Shown in pieces: positions 46,690-54,574 of a DNA stretch of 64,000 nucleotides. The DNA lies in NCBI GenBank assembly GCA_902776365.1, contig CACYPU010000004.1, positions 1-64,000 on the forward strand, written 5' to 3'. The notes under the pieces are model-generated. The model was not told the origin of the DNA and searched no databases. It worked only from the letters and a program-made list of their open reading frames with translations. The number at the start of each line of letters is the position of its first letter. Positions within the stretch are counted from its first letter, which is position 1. The position numbers and the translations under genes were made by a program. This DNA is from an uncultured Bacteroidota bacterium. GTDB lineage: Bacteria; Bacteroidota; Bacteroidia; Bacteroidales; P3.

Positions 46690-49266
46690 TTATTTTAGGA
46701 GTAGCACTGTTCCAACGACTTTCTGAAGCTGGGAGGGTTTGTGGCTGGTGCGATAAAAAAGCACCCAGACATAGGCTCCCTGCGGGCAGGGTGTACCGTC
46801 ATGCGTGCCATCCCATAAAGGATTGTCCCCTTTGATATGAGCCACGAGCAGCCCCTGACGGTTATAGATATAAAGTTCCTCGGCAACACTCTCGTTGAGC
46901 ACCGGGGCAAAGAGATTGTTGTCGGGGCCTCCGGGAGTGAAAACATTGGGTGCCCACACAACAGCGTGTGTTATCGGAATAACGCGTACAAGGGTGTCGG
47001 CACAAGCCTCGTTGACAGCCACTAACGTAAGCAGCAGACTATCTTCCAACGCATTTCCCCTATCATAAAGCACCGACTCGTCGCCAGCGTATCGACCGTC
47101 GACCCACCAGTGACGAGTGGTTGCATTGAGGCTATGGTCATAGGCTTCAAAGTCGAGATGGTCGACGCTGAGCACCTCGGGTAGCACCGTCATATCGGCC
47201 ACCGGCCAGGAGATGGGCTGAAGTATGAAGGAGGTATCGAAGGGACAGCGGCCCTCGATGGCGAAACGATAGGTAGTGGTGGTCGATGGCGAAAGGCTGA
47301 GGCTGTCCCACGGCTGCCCTGCGAGGGTAGCGTCGGGCGGCGTAGCCTGCCACTCAAGGGCATAGCCCGTGGTGTCGCCCACAAAGGTGCCGAGGATGCT
47401 GTAACGGTAGTGCTCGCAGTCGGTTTCTAGGGTAAAGGAGGGCCGCGGGACATTCAGAACGGTGAGTTGCAGGGAGACTATCGAATCGCACCCGGCCACG
47501 GTCTGCAGCGTGTCCGCGAGTGGGAGGCCACCGCTTGTCACCCATTGCCCATGCCAGAGAAGGCTGTCGCCGGCACAGACAGTGTCGGCCTCATAGCCGG
47601 AGTAGACTGGGTTGACGATGATACACGCCGTTTTCTCTATCCCCAACGGCGATATTGTCCCTGTCACATAGTGCTGCCCCTCGCTGTCGAGGACTACGCG
47701 TATCGAGTCGTCGGTTGTGGCGAGCGGGACACCGTCGAGTTCCCAGCTCACGCTGAGGCTGTCATTGTCAAAACGGACAGCAACGCAGACAGTGTCGCCG
47801 GGACAAACGGAATAACGGTCGGCCTGCAGGAAATAATCGATTTTTCTCAATGCCGTACTGGCGATGTAAGCGTATGACTCCGCGTCTCCCAACCCATATA
47901 AGGTGGCGACGAAACGGCCCGAGTCGGCGTCAACGACATGGACGCCTGTGTCGATGACGAGCCTCGCCCAGCTGATTCCTTCCGCCGCGGGGGTGAAGTC
48001 GGATGCTATGCTCTGTCCGTCAATGGTAACCAGCGAAGTGTCCCTGTCGGGTGCCAGGATGTTGAGATAATGGTTATGCGTACGTCCCGTATTGTAAGCG
48101 GCGACTACGGCGTGGTGGACACCCTGTTCGATGGGAGGCACCACCACCATGGCCGGATCACCGGGAAAGCCGCCAAAGTTGATTCCGCTGATGTAAAAAG
48201 ACACCGTGGCGGGTTCCGAGGTGTTGACGGACAAAGCATCGCTCTGATAGAAATCCCAGTCCAAAGCGATGGCAATGATTGGCTGATAAAAATCAAAACC
48301 ATACACTTCCTGCGGCCGATTGGCGAGGAGGAAATGGTAGGACTCGCCGGCGGCGAGGGTATCGGCCACGCGGTCTCCCACCGTGACCACGCAGTTGTCG
48401 TTCAATGCCGTCACCCTTACCATGTCGCCCATGCAGTTCCCGGCCGTGTCACCATAACCTATGATGTTCCCCAACGAGTCCATGATTTCTTCGCGGTAGA
48501 CACTTCTATCCGTAGTTGGCATCACGACGAAATGCTGCCCCCAATATTCGGTGGGGATGCATTGTTCGTAGAGATGGTCGCAGGCGGCACTGCCATAGGG
48601 GACAGTTGCACAAACATGGCCCTGGAACACCGCTATAGGCTTGTTCGCCGCAAAACGGCAACCGTCGAGACCCTGGCGGCCCTGGAGAAGGAAGACATCT
48701 CCGCGCATAAGCGTAACATGCCGTGTTTGACCGCCATGGATGACCGTATAATTATTCGGATCGAGCAGGTTACCGGCCAAGTCAAATTGTAAACGTGTGC
48801 TGTCGTATGGGGCCACGATGGCCACTTCCTGATTGCTGCCGGCGTCGTAAGACTGCGTCATGTACTCCCGTCGCAACGTCGAGGTGGGCAAAATAGCCGT
48901 AATGTCATGGGATGCTGATTTAAAATTGGAGGCATAGACGCTGGCGGGAGCCGACGTAGTGATGTGCCAACTGCAGTTCAGCCTCCGACCACCGTAGACT
49001 GTTTGAATGTCTGGCCTTGGCACATATACACTTTTCACCTGGTTGGCGGCGACAGACGTGGTGGTGCTCCACGACGAGTCTGCGTTTACTATATGCACGG
49101 TGCAGCCCTCGGCAGAAGCAATCCAGATATAGTGAGCCCCAACGTTATCATAATTCGGCATGAAGGAGACCCAGAAATCGGTACCCGACAGGCTGGGAAC
49201 AACCTGCTGGGTGCGCACCACGAAGGACAACAGCACCGAGAGCGTGAGAAGAACGGCTTTTTTCAA
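46690..49266 (-). CDS. T9SS type-B cargo protein with IgGFc-binding-like domain
   Basis: An 858-residue secreted protein. The signal peptide is MKKAVLLTLSVLLSFVVRTQ. Residues about 25-470 resemble the IgGFc-binding protein N-terminal domain (SGTDFWVSFMPNYDN, NCSWHITTSAPASVYASNF, CATVPYGSAACDHLYEQ, YWGQHFVVMPT). The middle has gliding-motility-type Ig-like repeats (TVCAGDSLLWHGQWVTSGG, VAGCDSIVSLQLTV). The end is a type-B sorting domain: VVWAPNVFTPGGPDNNLF, YIYNRQGLLVAHIKG, WDGTHDGTPCPQGAYVWVLFY (TIGR04131 type). Proteins with this tail are exported by T9SS and usually need a PorP/SprF partner; one such gene is in this window. The ligand is unknown. Confidence 0.88.
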   Translation of the reverse strand: MKKAVLLTLSVLLSFVVRTQQVVPSLSGTDFWVSFMPNYDNVGAHYIWIASAEGCTVHIVNADSSWSTTTSVAANQVKSVYVPRPDIQTVYGGRRLNCSWHITTSAPASVYASNFKSASHDITAILPTSTLRREYMTQSYDAGSNQEVAIVAPYDSTRLQFDLAGNLLDPNNYTVIHGGQTRHVTLMRGDVFLLQGRQGLDGCRFAANKPIAVFQGHVCATVPYGSAACDHLYEQCIPTEYWGQHFVVMPTTDRSVYREEIMDSLGNIIGYGDTAGNCMGDMVRVTALNDNCVVTVGDRVADTLAAGESYHFLLANRPQEVYGFDFYQPIIAIALDWDFYQSDALSVNTSEPATVSFYISGINFGGFPGDPAMVVVPPIEQGVHHAVVAAYNTGRTHNHYLNILAPDRDTSLVTIDGQSIASDFTPAAEGISWARLVIDTGVHVVDADSGRFVATLYGLGDAESYAYIASTALRKIDYFLQADRYSVCPGDTVCVAVRFDNDSLSVSWELDGVPLATTDDSIRVVLDSEGQHYVTGTISPLGIEKTACIIVNPVYSGYEADTVCAGDSLLWHGQWVTSGGLPLADTLQTVAGCDSIVSLQLTVLNVPRPSFTLETDCEHYRYSILGTFVGDTTGYALEWQATPPDATLAGQPWDSLSLSPSTTTTYRFAIEGRCPFDTSFILQPISWPVADMTVLPEVLSVDHLDFEAYDHSLNATTRHWWVDGRYAGDESVLYDRGNALEDSLLLTLVAVNEACADTLVRVIPITHAVVWAPNVFTPGGPDNNLFAPVLNESVAEELYIYNRQGLLVAHIKGDNPLWDGTHDGTPCPQGAYVWVLFYRTSHKPSQLQKVVGTVLLLK

Positions 49267-49277
49267 AACACAACAAT

Positions 49278-49297
49278 CCGTCTTTCTATAAAGACGG
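49278..49297 (-). promoter_or_regulatory. 5' leader hairpin of the type-B cargo gene
   Basis: CCGTCTTT and AAAGACGG form a perfect 8-bp stem with a 4-base loop, 12 bp ahead of the start codon. The 262-bp gap 49267-49528 further holds the conserved block at 49305-49338, TTCTTCCATTG word repeats (49409-49440) and a ruvB-tail-like sequence (49482-49511). Confidence 0.5.
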
Positions 49298-49481
49298 CAA
49301 AACTCCGTTTTTGGGTCATATATTTAACATTTGTTAAGATTTTTTAACATTTCGGTCTATTTTTACATCACTGTAACCCCCTTGCAATCAACCATTTCAA
49401 CCTCTGTTCTTCCATTGTTCTTCCATTGTTCTTTCATTTAAATGGGAAAACAATGGTAGAAGTGTGGTAAAACACAGGTAG

Positions 49482-49511
49482 TTAGAATAGCTCCTGCCGG
49501 GAGCTCTGCTT
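49482..49511 (-). repeat. Duplicate of the ruvB 3' end
   Basis: Thirty bases match the last nine sense codons and stop of ruvB (51352-51381) at 24 positions. Translated in the same frame it reads KQSSRQELF then stop, against KQGSQQELF in RuvB. The copy lies 18 bp beyond the stop of the 603-residue gene. Confidence 0.6.
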
Positions 49512-49528
49512 ACTCTGTGATATTATGG

Positions 49529-51340
49529 TTAATATTGCTCGTCGTCGCTGTCGAAGGGAAGCGTCGGGTCGGCAAGTTCTATCAGGAACTTGCAGAAAGC
49601 CCTGTAGGTCCAGAAAAGCGGGTTGATGGGCCGATGAGTGTAGTAAGGGTGATTGTAGTCGTTCACCACGTGGTAGGCCTCTGCGGTGCGGTGCTCTACA
49701 TGATAGATAGCCGGAGGCGAGGTGAAGTAGTCGTTTTCGAGATGCAGGGTGTCGATTCCTGCCGCATCGGCGAGGTCCTGCAGGCGCTGCCATTCCTCGG
49801 CGGTGAGTCGCCGCTCGCCCTCGCTACGGATGCCATGGCGGAATAATTCTAGGTCAGGATAGGTCTCGTAGTCGATTTCCTTGGCCACACGCCAAGCAAT
49901 GCGAGCCTCTGCACCGTCGAAGGTCACCTTGACCAGTACCGGCGATGTATTATCTCTATAGCGTCCCCTCAGCATCAGCAGACGCCATTCCTCCCGGATA
50001 CCCTGAGGCAAAGGCTCATGGAGGTCGCCCTCGCCGAAGCCACGGAGGTGGTACGACACCTGGCGGCAGCGACGGATCACATGCTCTCTGTCGGCCTGCT
50101 GTGACGGATCCAGTTCCTCCGGCTGCACAAACAGCACAAACTCAGGGTTCTTCTCCTGTACAATCTTGGGGTTGTGCGGACGGCCCAATTCCTGCTCCAA
50201 CGCGACAATCTCTGGATAGAGTTTCTCGTGGTCTCCAGTCATGTCCCAGTATTGGTAATAGTACTTCAACGCGCTGTCGCCCAGTGTCGTGAAGTAGTGA
50301 TGCTGGTAGAGCAGCGAGTCGCCGAACAGTTGACAGAAGTAGTCCTTGTACTGCCGCTCCATGGCCGTGGTATCGGCGATATATTCCATCCAGTCATGAT
50401 AGGTGAGGAGATATCGGTTTATAAGATATTTCATGTGCCCCGAGACGTCGTCTTCCTCGAGTATTCTTCCTTTCGCATATTCCCCGATGTCCGGTCCCCG
50501 GGTCGGCCCCTGCAGGGCTCGTTCCTCCTCACTAGCATAGATGATTGGAGTCAACTCCCATTCCAATCCTTCTATTTGTTTTCCTTGGCTGTAGAGCACA
50601 TTGAAACGCGGCACCTTCTCCAGCGCACGGCGCACAGCACGTTCCTGCCTGCGCGACTCCCCGTTGATTTCCACCTTCTTGATGCGGCCGTCGCCATCCA
50701 CCTCTTTCACGAGCACCTGCACGTAGGTGTGCCTCTCTTTGGGGGCTAGGCCGCTGTAGTCGATTTGCTGCTCCACGAAGGTTTGCAACAGACAGGCCGA
50801 CAAGCCGCCATGTTCGTCGGAATAGGGCAGGAAGGTCTTGCGGTTGTCGAACACCTGCTTCTCCTTCACAATGCCTTGTCGCACGATGTGGTTGATGTCG
50901 AATTCGTATATTGAGGCATAGCCCATGTGGATGTAGTACAGACACTCACCGGCGACACAAGTAAGGGTGTCGTTGACCCAGTAGGCGAAGACTCCGTCCG
51001 TACCGGTCTGATAGCCGAAGAGCCTTTCCAATGGGTAGAAGTCGGAGCTGTCGCCCCTCTCGCCAATCCGGATAGCGGTGAGGAAGAGGCTGTCCTGCCT
51101 CAGCTCGAACGTGGCCTGGTAGCCACGATAGCAGGCGGTGGAACCCAATCCATACATGTCGTCCGGCCTCGGATGTGCCGCGTCGAAATAACCCTCCAGA
51201 GGGTTGCAGAACAAGGCCAACGTGTCCCCGCCCACAATCAGCAAATCGGGTATCTGCCCTGTGGCACGTGCCGTGCCGGACATCCCCAGCATCAACACCA
51301 CAGTCAATATTCCGAGAATCCTTTTCATGAGCACGACCAT
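49529..51340 (-). CDS. Exported protein of unknown function
   Basis: A 603-residue protein I do not recognise. ATG 51340 or 51328 (MKRILG) both precede the signal peptide RILGILTVVLMLGMSGTARA. Residues about 205-270 (YVQVLVKEVDGDGRIKKVEI, AVRRALEKVPRFNVLY, IEGLEWELTPIIYA) resemble a TonB C-terminal-like fold. The second half is soluble and rich in Tyr, Asp, Glu and Arg, with no transmembrane segment. It ends in an acidic tail (DSDDEQY) and no T9SS tail is visible. It follows ruvB after 11 bp, so it is probably co-transcribed; a duplicated ruvB end beyond its stop suggests that it was inserted there. Confidence 0.75.
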   Translation of the reverse strand: MVVLMKRILGILTVVLMLGMSGTARATGQIPDLLIVGGDTLALFCNPLEGYFDAAHPRPDDMYGLGSTACYRGYQATFELRQDSLFLTAIRIGERGDSSDFYPLERLFGYQTGTDGVFAYWVNDTLTCVAGECLYYIHMGYASIYEFDINHIVRQGIVKEKQVFDNRKTFLPYSDEHGGLSACLLQTFVEQQIDYSGLAPKERHTYVQVLVKEVDGDGRIKKVEINGESRRQERAVRRALEKVPRFNVLYSQGKQIEGLEWELTPIIYASEEERALQGPTRGPDIGEYAKGRILEEDDVSGHMKYLINRYLLTYHDWMEYIADTTAMERQYKDYFCQLFGDSLLYQHHYFTTLGDSALKYYYQYWDMTGDHEKLYPEIVALEQELGRPHNPKIVQEKNPEFVLFVQPEELDPSQQADREHVIRRCRQVSYHLRGFGEGDLHEPLPQGIREEWRLLMLRGRYRDNTSPVLVKVTFDGAEARIAWRVAKEIDYETYPDLELFRHGIRSEGERRLTAEEWQRLQDLADAAGIDTLHLENDYFTSPPAIYHVEHRTAEAYHVVNDYNHPYYTHRPINPLFWTYRAFCKFLIELADPTLPFDSDDEQY

Positions 51341-51351
51341 GTCAAATTAAA

Positions 51352-52368
51352 TCAGAACAGTTCCTGCTGGGAGCCTTGCTTAATCTTGCCGAGGTGCTGG
51401 TAGGCGAGCATGGTGACTTCGCGGCCTCGGGGGGTGCGCATGAGGTAGCCCTCCTGGATGAGGTAGGGCTCGTAGACCTCCTCGACGGTGCCGGCATCCT
51501 CGCCGACGGCGGTGGCGATGGTGTTGACACCCACGGGACCGCCCTTGAACTTGTCGATGATGGTGGTGAGGATGCGGATATCCATATCGTCCAATCCGTT
51601 ACGGTCGACATTGAGAGACTGGAGGGCGTAGCGGGCGATGTCGAGGGTGATGGTGCCGTCGCCCTTCACCTGCGCGAAGTCGCGCACACGGCGTAGCAGG
51701 CGGTTGGCGATACGGGGGGTGCCGCGTGAGCGGCGTGCTATCTCGATGGCGCTCTCGGAGGTAATCTTCACCTGAAGGAGGCCCGCCGAGCGGTTGACAA
51801 TCTTGGTAAGCGTCTCGGTGTCATAGTATTCCAGACGACAGTTGATGCCGAAGCGGGCACGTAGCGGAGCCGTGAGCATGCCGCTGCGGGTGGTGGCACC
51901 GATGAGGGTGAAGGGTTTGAGGTTCAGCTGCACACTCCGGGCCGCCGGGCCGCTCTCAATCATTATGTCGATGCGGAAATCCTCCATGGCGGAATAGAGA
52001 TATTCCTCCACCACGGGCGAGAGGCGGTGGATTTCGTCGATGAAGAGCACGTCGTTGGGTTGCAGCGAGGTGAGGAGACCCGCCAAGTCGCCAGGCTTGT
52101 CAAGCACGGGCCCCGAGGAGGTTTTAATGCTGACTCCCAACTCATTGGCGATGATATTCGAAAGCGTGGTCTTGCCCAAGCCGGGAGGGCCGTAGAGGAG
52201 CACGTGGTCGAGGGGCTCGCCACGGTCCTTGGCGGCACGCACGAAGACCTTCAGGTTCTCCACCACCTGCTTCTGGCCGGCGAAACTGTCGAACCCCGAG
52301 GGGCGCAAAGCGCGCTCTATATCTTTCTCTTGCGCAGAGATACTTCTACTATCGAGACTGTCATTCAC
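51352..52368 (-). CDS. ruvB: Holliday junction branch migration helicase RuvB
   Basis: A 338-residue AAA+ motor that drives branch migration with RuvA. Walker A is [14 protein letters not shown], Walker [12 protein letters not shown], sensor 1 [20 protein letters not shown] and sensor 2 [16 protein letters not shown]; the winged-helix end has [11 protein letters not shown]. The start is GTG at 52368; no in-frame ATG lies near and the family starts here. The -7 element TATCTTTG ends at 52373, so the transcript should begin about at the GTG. Confidence 0.96.
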   Translation of the reverse strand: MNDSLDSRSISAQEKDIERALRPSGFDSFAGQKQVVENLKVFVRAAKDRGEPLDHVLLYGPPGLGKTTLSNIIANELGVSIKTSSGPVLDKPGDLAGLLTSLQPNDVLFIDEIHRLSPVVEEYLYSAMEDFRIDIMIESGPAARSVQLNLKPFTLIGATTRSGMLTAPLRARFGINCRLEYYDTETLTKIVNRSAGLLQVKITSESAIEIARRSRGTPRIANRLLRRVRDFAQVKGDGTITLDIARYALQSLNVDRNGLDDMDIRILTTIIDKFKGGPVGVNTIATAVGEDAGTVEEVYEPYLIQEGYLMRTPRGREVTMLAYQHLGKIKQGSQQELF

Positions 52369-52372
52369 GGTG

Positions 52373-52380
52373 CAAAGATA
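52373..52380 (-). promoter_or_regulatory. -7 element of ruvB
   Basis: Minus strand TTCGTATCTTTGCA, with the -7 box TATCTTTG at 52373-52380, four bases from the GTG start. AATTAAG word repeats (52388-52410) lie directly upstream, in place of a recognisable -33 box. Confidence 0.65.
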
Positions 52381-52477
52381 CGAAAAAATTAAGAATTAAG
52401 AATTAAAAAAAAAAATTATATAAAATAAAAATATCAAAATGCCGTTACACAAGCAATCAAACATTCAAACAATAATA

Positions 52478-53317
52478 ATGAAACCTATCATTGTTGGAAC
52501 CGACTTTTCGGAAGGCTCATACATGGCCTTGGAACTTGCCATCGATGTGGCCAACCGCTTCCAGAGCGACATCATCCTCATCTGGGCGCGTCGAGAGAAA
52601 CTGCTTTTCAACGACGAGCAGCTGAGCGTGATGACCAACCTCGCCGAGGACAAACTTCAGTCGCTCTGCGACAAATACCAGCCTGCCCTGACATACGGCA
52701 AGCTGCGCTGGCAGATTACCAACGGCAAGGTGGCCCCCGCCCTGTCCACCACGGCCACCCGCGAGCTGGCCTCGATGATTATCATCGGCACCAATGGAGC
52801 CTCAGGCTTCGAAAAATACTGGATGGGCAGCCAAGCCGTGCGCATCGTGCAGGACTCGCCGTGCCCCGTGCTCACCGTGCGCCAGGGCTACGACTTCCAC
52901 AAGCAACTGGAGCGCATCGTGGTGCCTATCCGCATCAACGCCAACTCGCGCCAGAAGGTGCCGCCGGCAGCCTCCATAGCCAAGATTTTCGACTCCGAAG
53001 TGCGCATCCTCGGACTCCTCGACATGAAGGAGGACGAGTCGGCCCTGCGCACCTACGTGCAACAGTCGGTGGACTACCTTGAGAAAGAGGGCATCCGCTA
53101 CCAGACCGAGATTCGCCCCTACTCCAACTACTGCGACACCGTGATGGCCTACTGCGACGACATCAAGGCCGACCTCGTGGTCATCAATACCGAGCAGGAC
53201 CGCATCATCAGCCAGATTTTCCTCGGCACCAACGCCCAGCAGATTGTGCACCGCTCGCAGATTCCCGTGCTCTGCATTCACCCCGCCGACTATATCAACG
53301 TGGCAGCCAAGGTGTGA
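52478..53317 (+). CDS. Tandem universal stress protein
   Basis: A 279-residue protein of two UspA-like domains. The first starts KPIIVGTDFSEGSYMALELA and ends IIIGTNGASGFEKYWMGSQA and SPCPVLTV, close to the ATP-binding G-2x-G-9x-G(S/T) motif. The second (from about residue 140, RIVVPIRINANSRQ) ends LVVINTEQDRIISQIFLGTN and QIPVLCIHP. ATG 52478 is chosen; the frame upstream only covers a repeat word. Such proteins respond to stress and growth arrest. It is coupled to the next gene by a TGATG overlap. Confidence 0.88.
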   Translation: MKPIIVGTDFSEGSYMALELAIDVANRFQSDIILIWARREKLLFNDEQLSVMTNLAEDKLQSLCDKYQPALTYGKLRWQITNGKVAPALSTTATRELASMIIIGTNGASGFEKYWMGSQAVRIVQDSPCPVLTVRQGYDFHKQLERIVVPIRINANSRQKVPPAASIAKIFDSEVRILGLLDMKEDESALRTYVQQSVDYLEKEGIRYQTEIRPYSNYCDTVMAYCDDIKADLVVINTEQDRIISQIFLGTNAQQIVHRSQIPVLCIHPADYINVAAKV

Positions 53318-54573
53318 TGGACTACGACGTGATTGTGGTGGGTGGCGGCGCGGCCGGACTGATGGCCGCCTGCACGGCGGCGGAGCGTGGCAAGCGCGTG
53401 CTGCTGCTCGAGAAGATGGACCAGGCCGGGCGCAAGTTGCGCATCACCGGCAAAGGCCGTTGCAACCTCACCAACACCAACCCTCTGCGCGACACACTGC
53501 CTCACATAGGCTCTTCCACCGCCGGCACCACCAAGAAACCCGGCCAGACGGGCGGCGTGTGGCTGAGAAACGCCTACGGCCGCTTCTTCGCCCCGGAACT
53601 CATGGAGTGGTTCGAGCGGCGCGGCGTGGAACTGACGGTGGAGCGCGGCAACCGCGTCTACCCCGCCAGCGGCAAGGCGCTCGACATCTTCCTCGCCCTC
53701 ATCAACGAGCTGGAAGGCAATCCCAACGTCACTATCCGCAAGAACGTCACCGTCAAGAGTGTCGAGACCTTCGAAGGACAGGCCACCGCTGTCATCCTCG
53801 AGCGTGGCGAGCGCATCGCCTGCCGCCACATCATCCTCGCCACAGGAGGTCTCTCCTACCCCACCACCGGCTCGACGGGCGCCGGCTACCGCATCTGCCG
53901 CGAACTCGGCCACACCATCGTCGAACCCGTGCCTTCGCTGGTGGCACTCAAGTGCCAGGAGAAAATCCCCGAGGAACTCGTCGGCTTCCAACTGAAGAAC
54001 GTACAGTTGACAGTTTGCGGTAAAGCCTTCTTCGGCGAAATGACCTTTGCCAACGACGGGCTCGCAGGTCCCATCGTTCTCAGTGCCAGCCGTATGGCCA
54101 GCTGTACCTTGCATAGCGGTGAGACCCTCACGGCCTCGCTGGACCTCAAGCCTGCACTCACGCCCGAACAACTCGACCGCCGCCTGCTCTCCGACATCGA
54201 CGCCAACGGCACCCGCATCTTCAACGACGCCCTGCGCCTGTGGCTGCCCGCTGAGCTGATACCACTGGCACTTCCCCAATTACATATAGAATATTATAAG
54301 CGTCTCCACCAAATCACTGGCGAGGAGCGCCGCCGTCTGCGCGACTGGCTGAAAGGTGTAAGATTCACTATTACAGGCACCCACGACTGGAACGAGGCTG
54401 TGGTCACCCAAGGCGGTGTGTCGCTGGCCGAGGTAAACCCCAAGACCATGGAAAGCCGCCTCGTCAGCGGTCTCTACATCGTCGGCGAACTGCTCGACCT
54501 CGACGCCGACACCGGCGGATACAACCTACAGATAGCCTTCTCCACCGGCCACGCCGCCGCCGAAGCGGTATAA
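53317..54573 (+). CDS. HI0933/YhiN-family FAD-dependent oxidoreductase
   Basis: A 418-residue flavoprotein. The FAD-binding Rossmann motif is VIVVGGGAAGLMAACTAAER, followed by the family mark GRKLRITGKGRCNLTNT. LATGGLSYPTTGSTGAGY and the ending GLYIVGELLDLDADTGGYN are also typical. The biochemical substrate of this family is not known. ATG 53317 overlaps the Usp stop (TGATG); a GTG one codon earlier is possible but less likely. The stop lies 1 bp from the stop of the convergent ABC-F gene. Confidence 0.9.
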   Translation: MDYDVIVVGGGAAGLMAACTAAERGKRVLLLEKMDQAGRKLRITGKGRCNLTNTNPLRDTLPHIGSSTAGTTKKPGQTGGVWLRNAYGRFFAPELMEWFERRGVELTVERGNRVYPASGKALDIFLALINELEGNPNVTIRKNVTVKSVETFEGQATAVILERGERIACRHIILATGGLSYPTTGSTGAGYRICRELGHTIVEPVPSLVALKCQEKIPEELVGFQLKNVQLTVCGKAFFGEMTFANDGLAGPIVLSASRMASCTLHSGETLTASLDLKPALTPEQLDRRLLSDIDANGTRIFNDALRLWLPAELIPLALPQLHIEYYKRLHQITGEERRRLRDWLKGVRFTITGTHDWNEAVVTQGGVSLAEVNPKTMESRLVSGLYIVGELLDLDADTGGYNLQIAFSTGHAAAEAV

Positions 54574-54574
54574 C

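Noticed and set aside
53314-53316. GTG start for the YhiN-like flavoprotein
   Set aside because: The next codon is ATG and overlaps the upstream stop as TGATG, a common coupling; the GTG adds only one residue.
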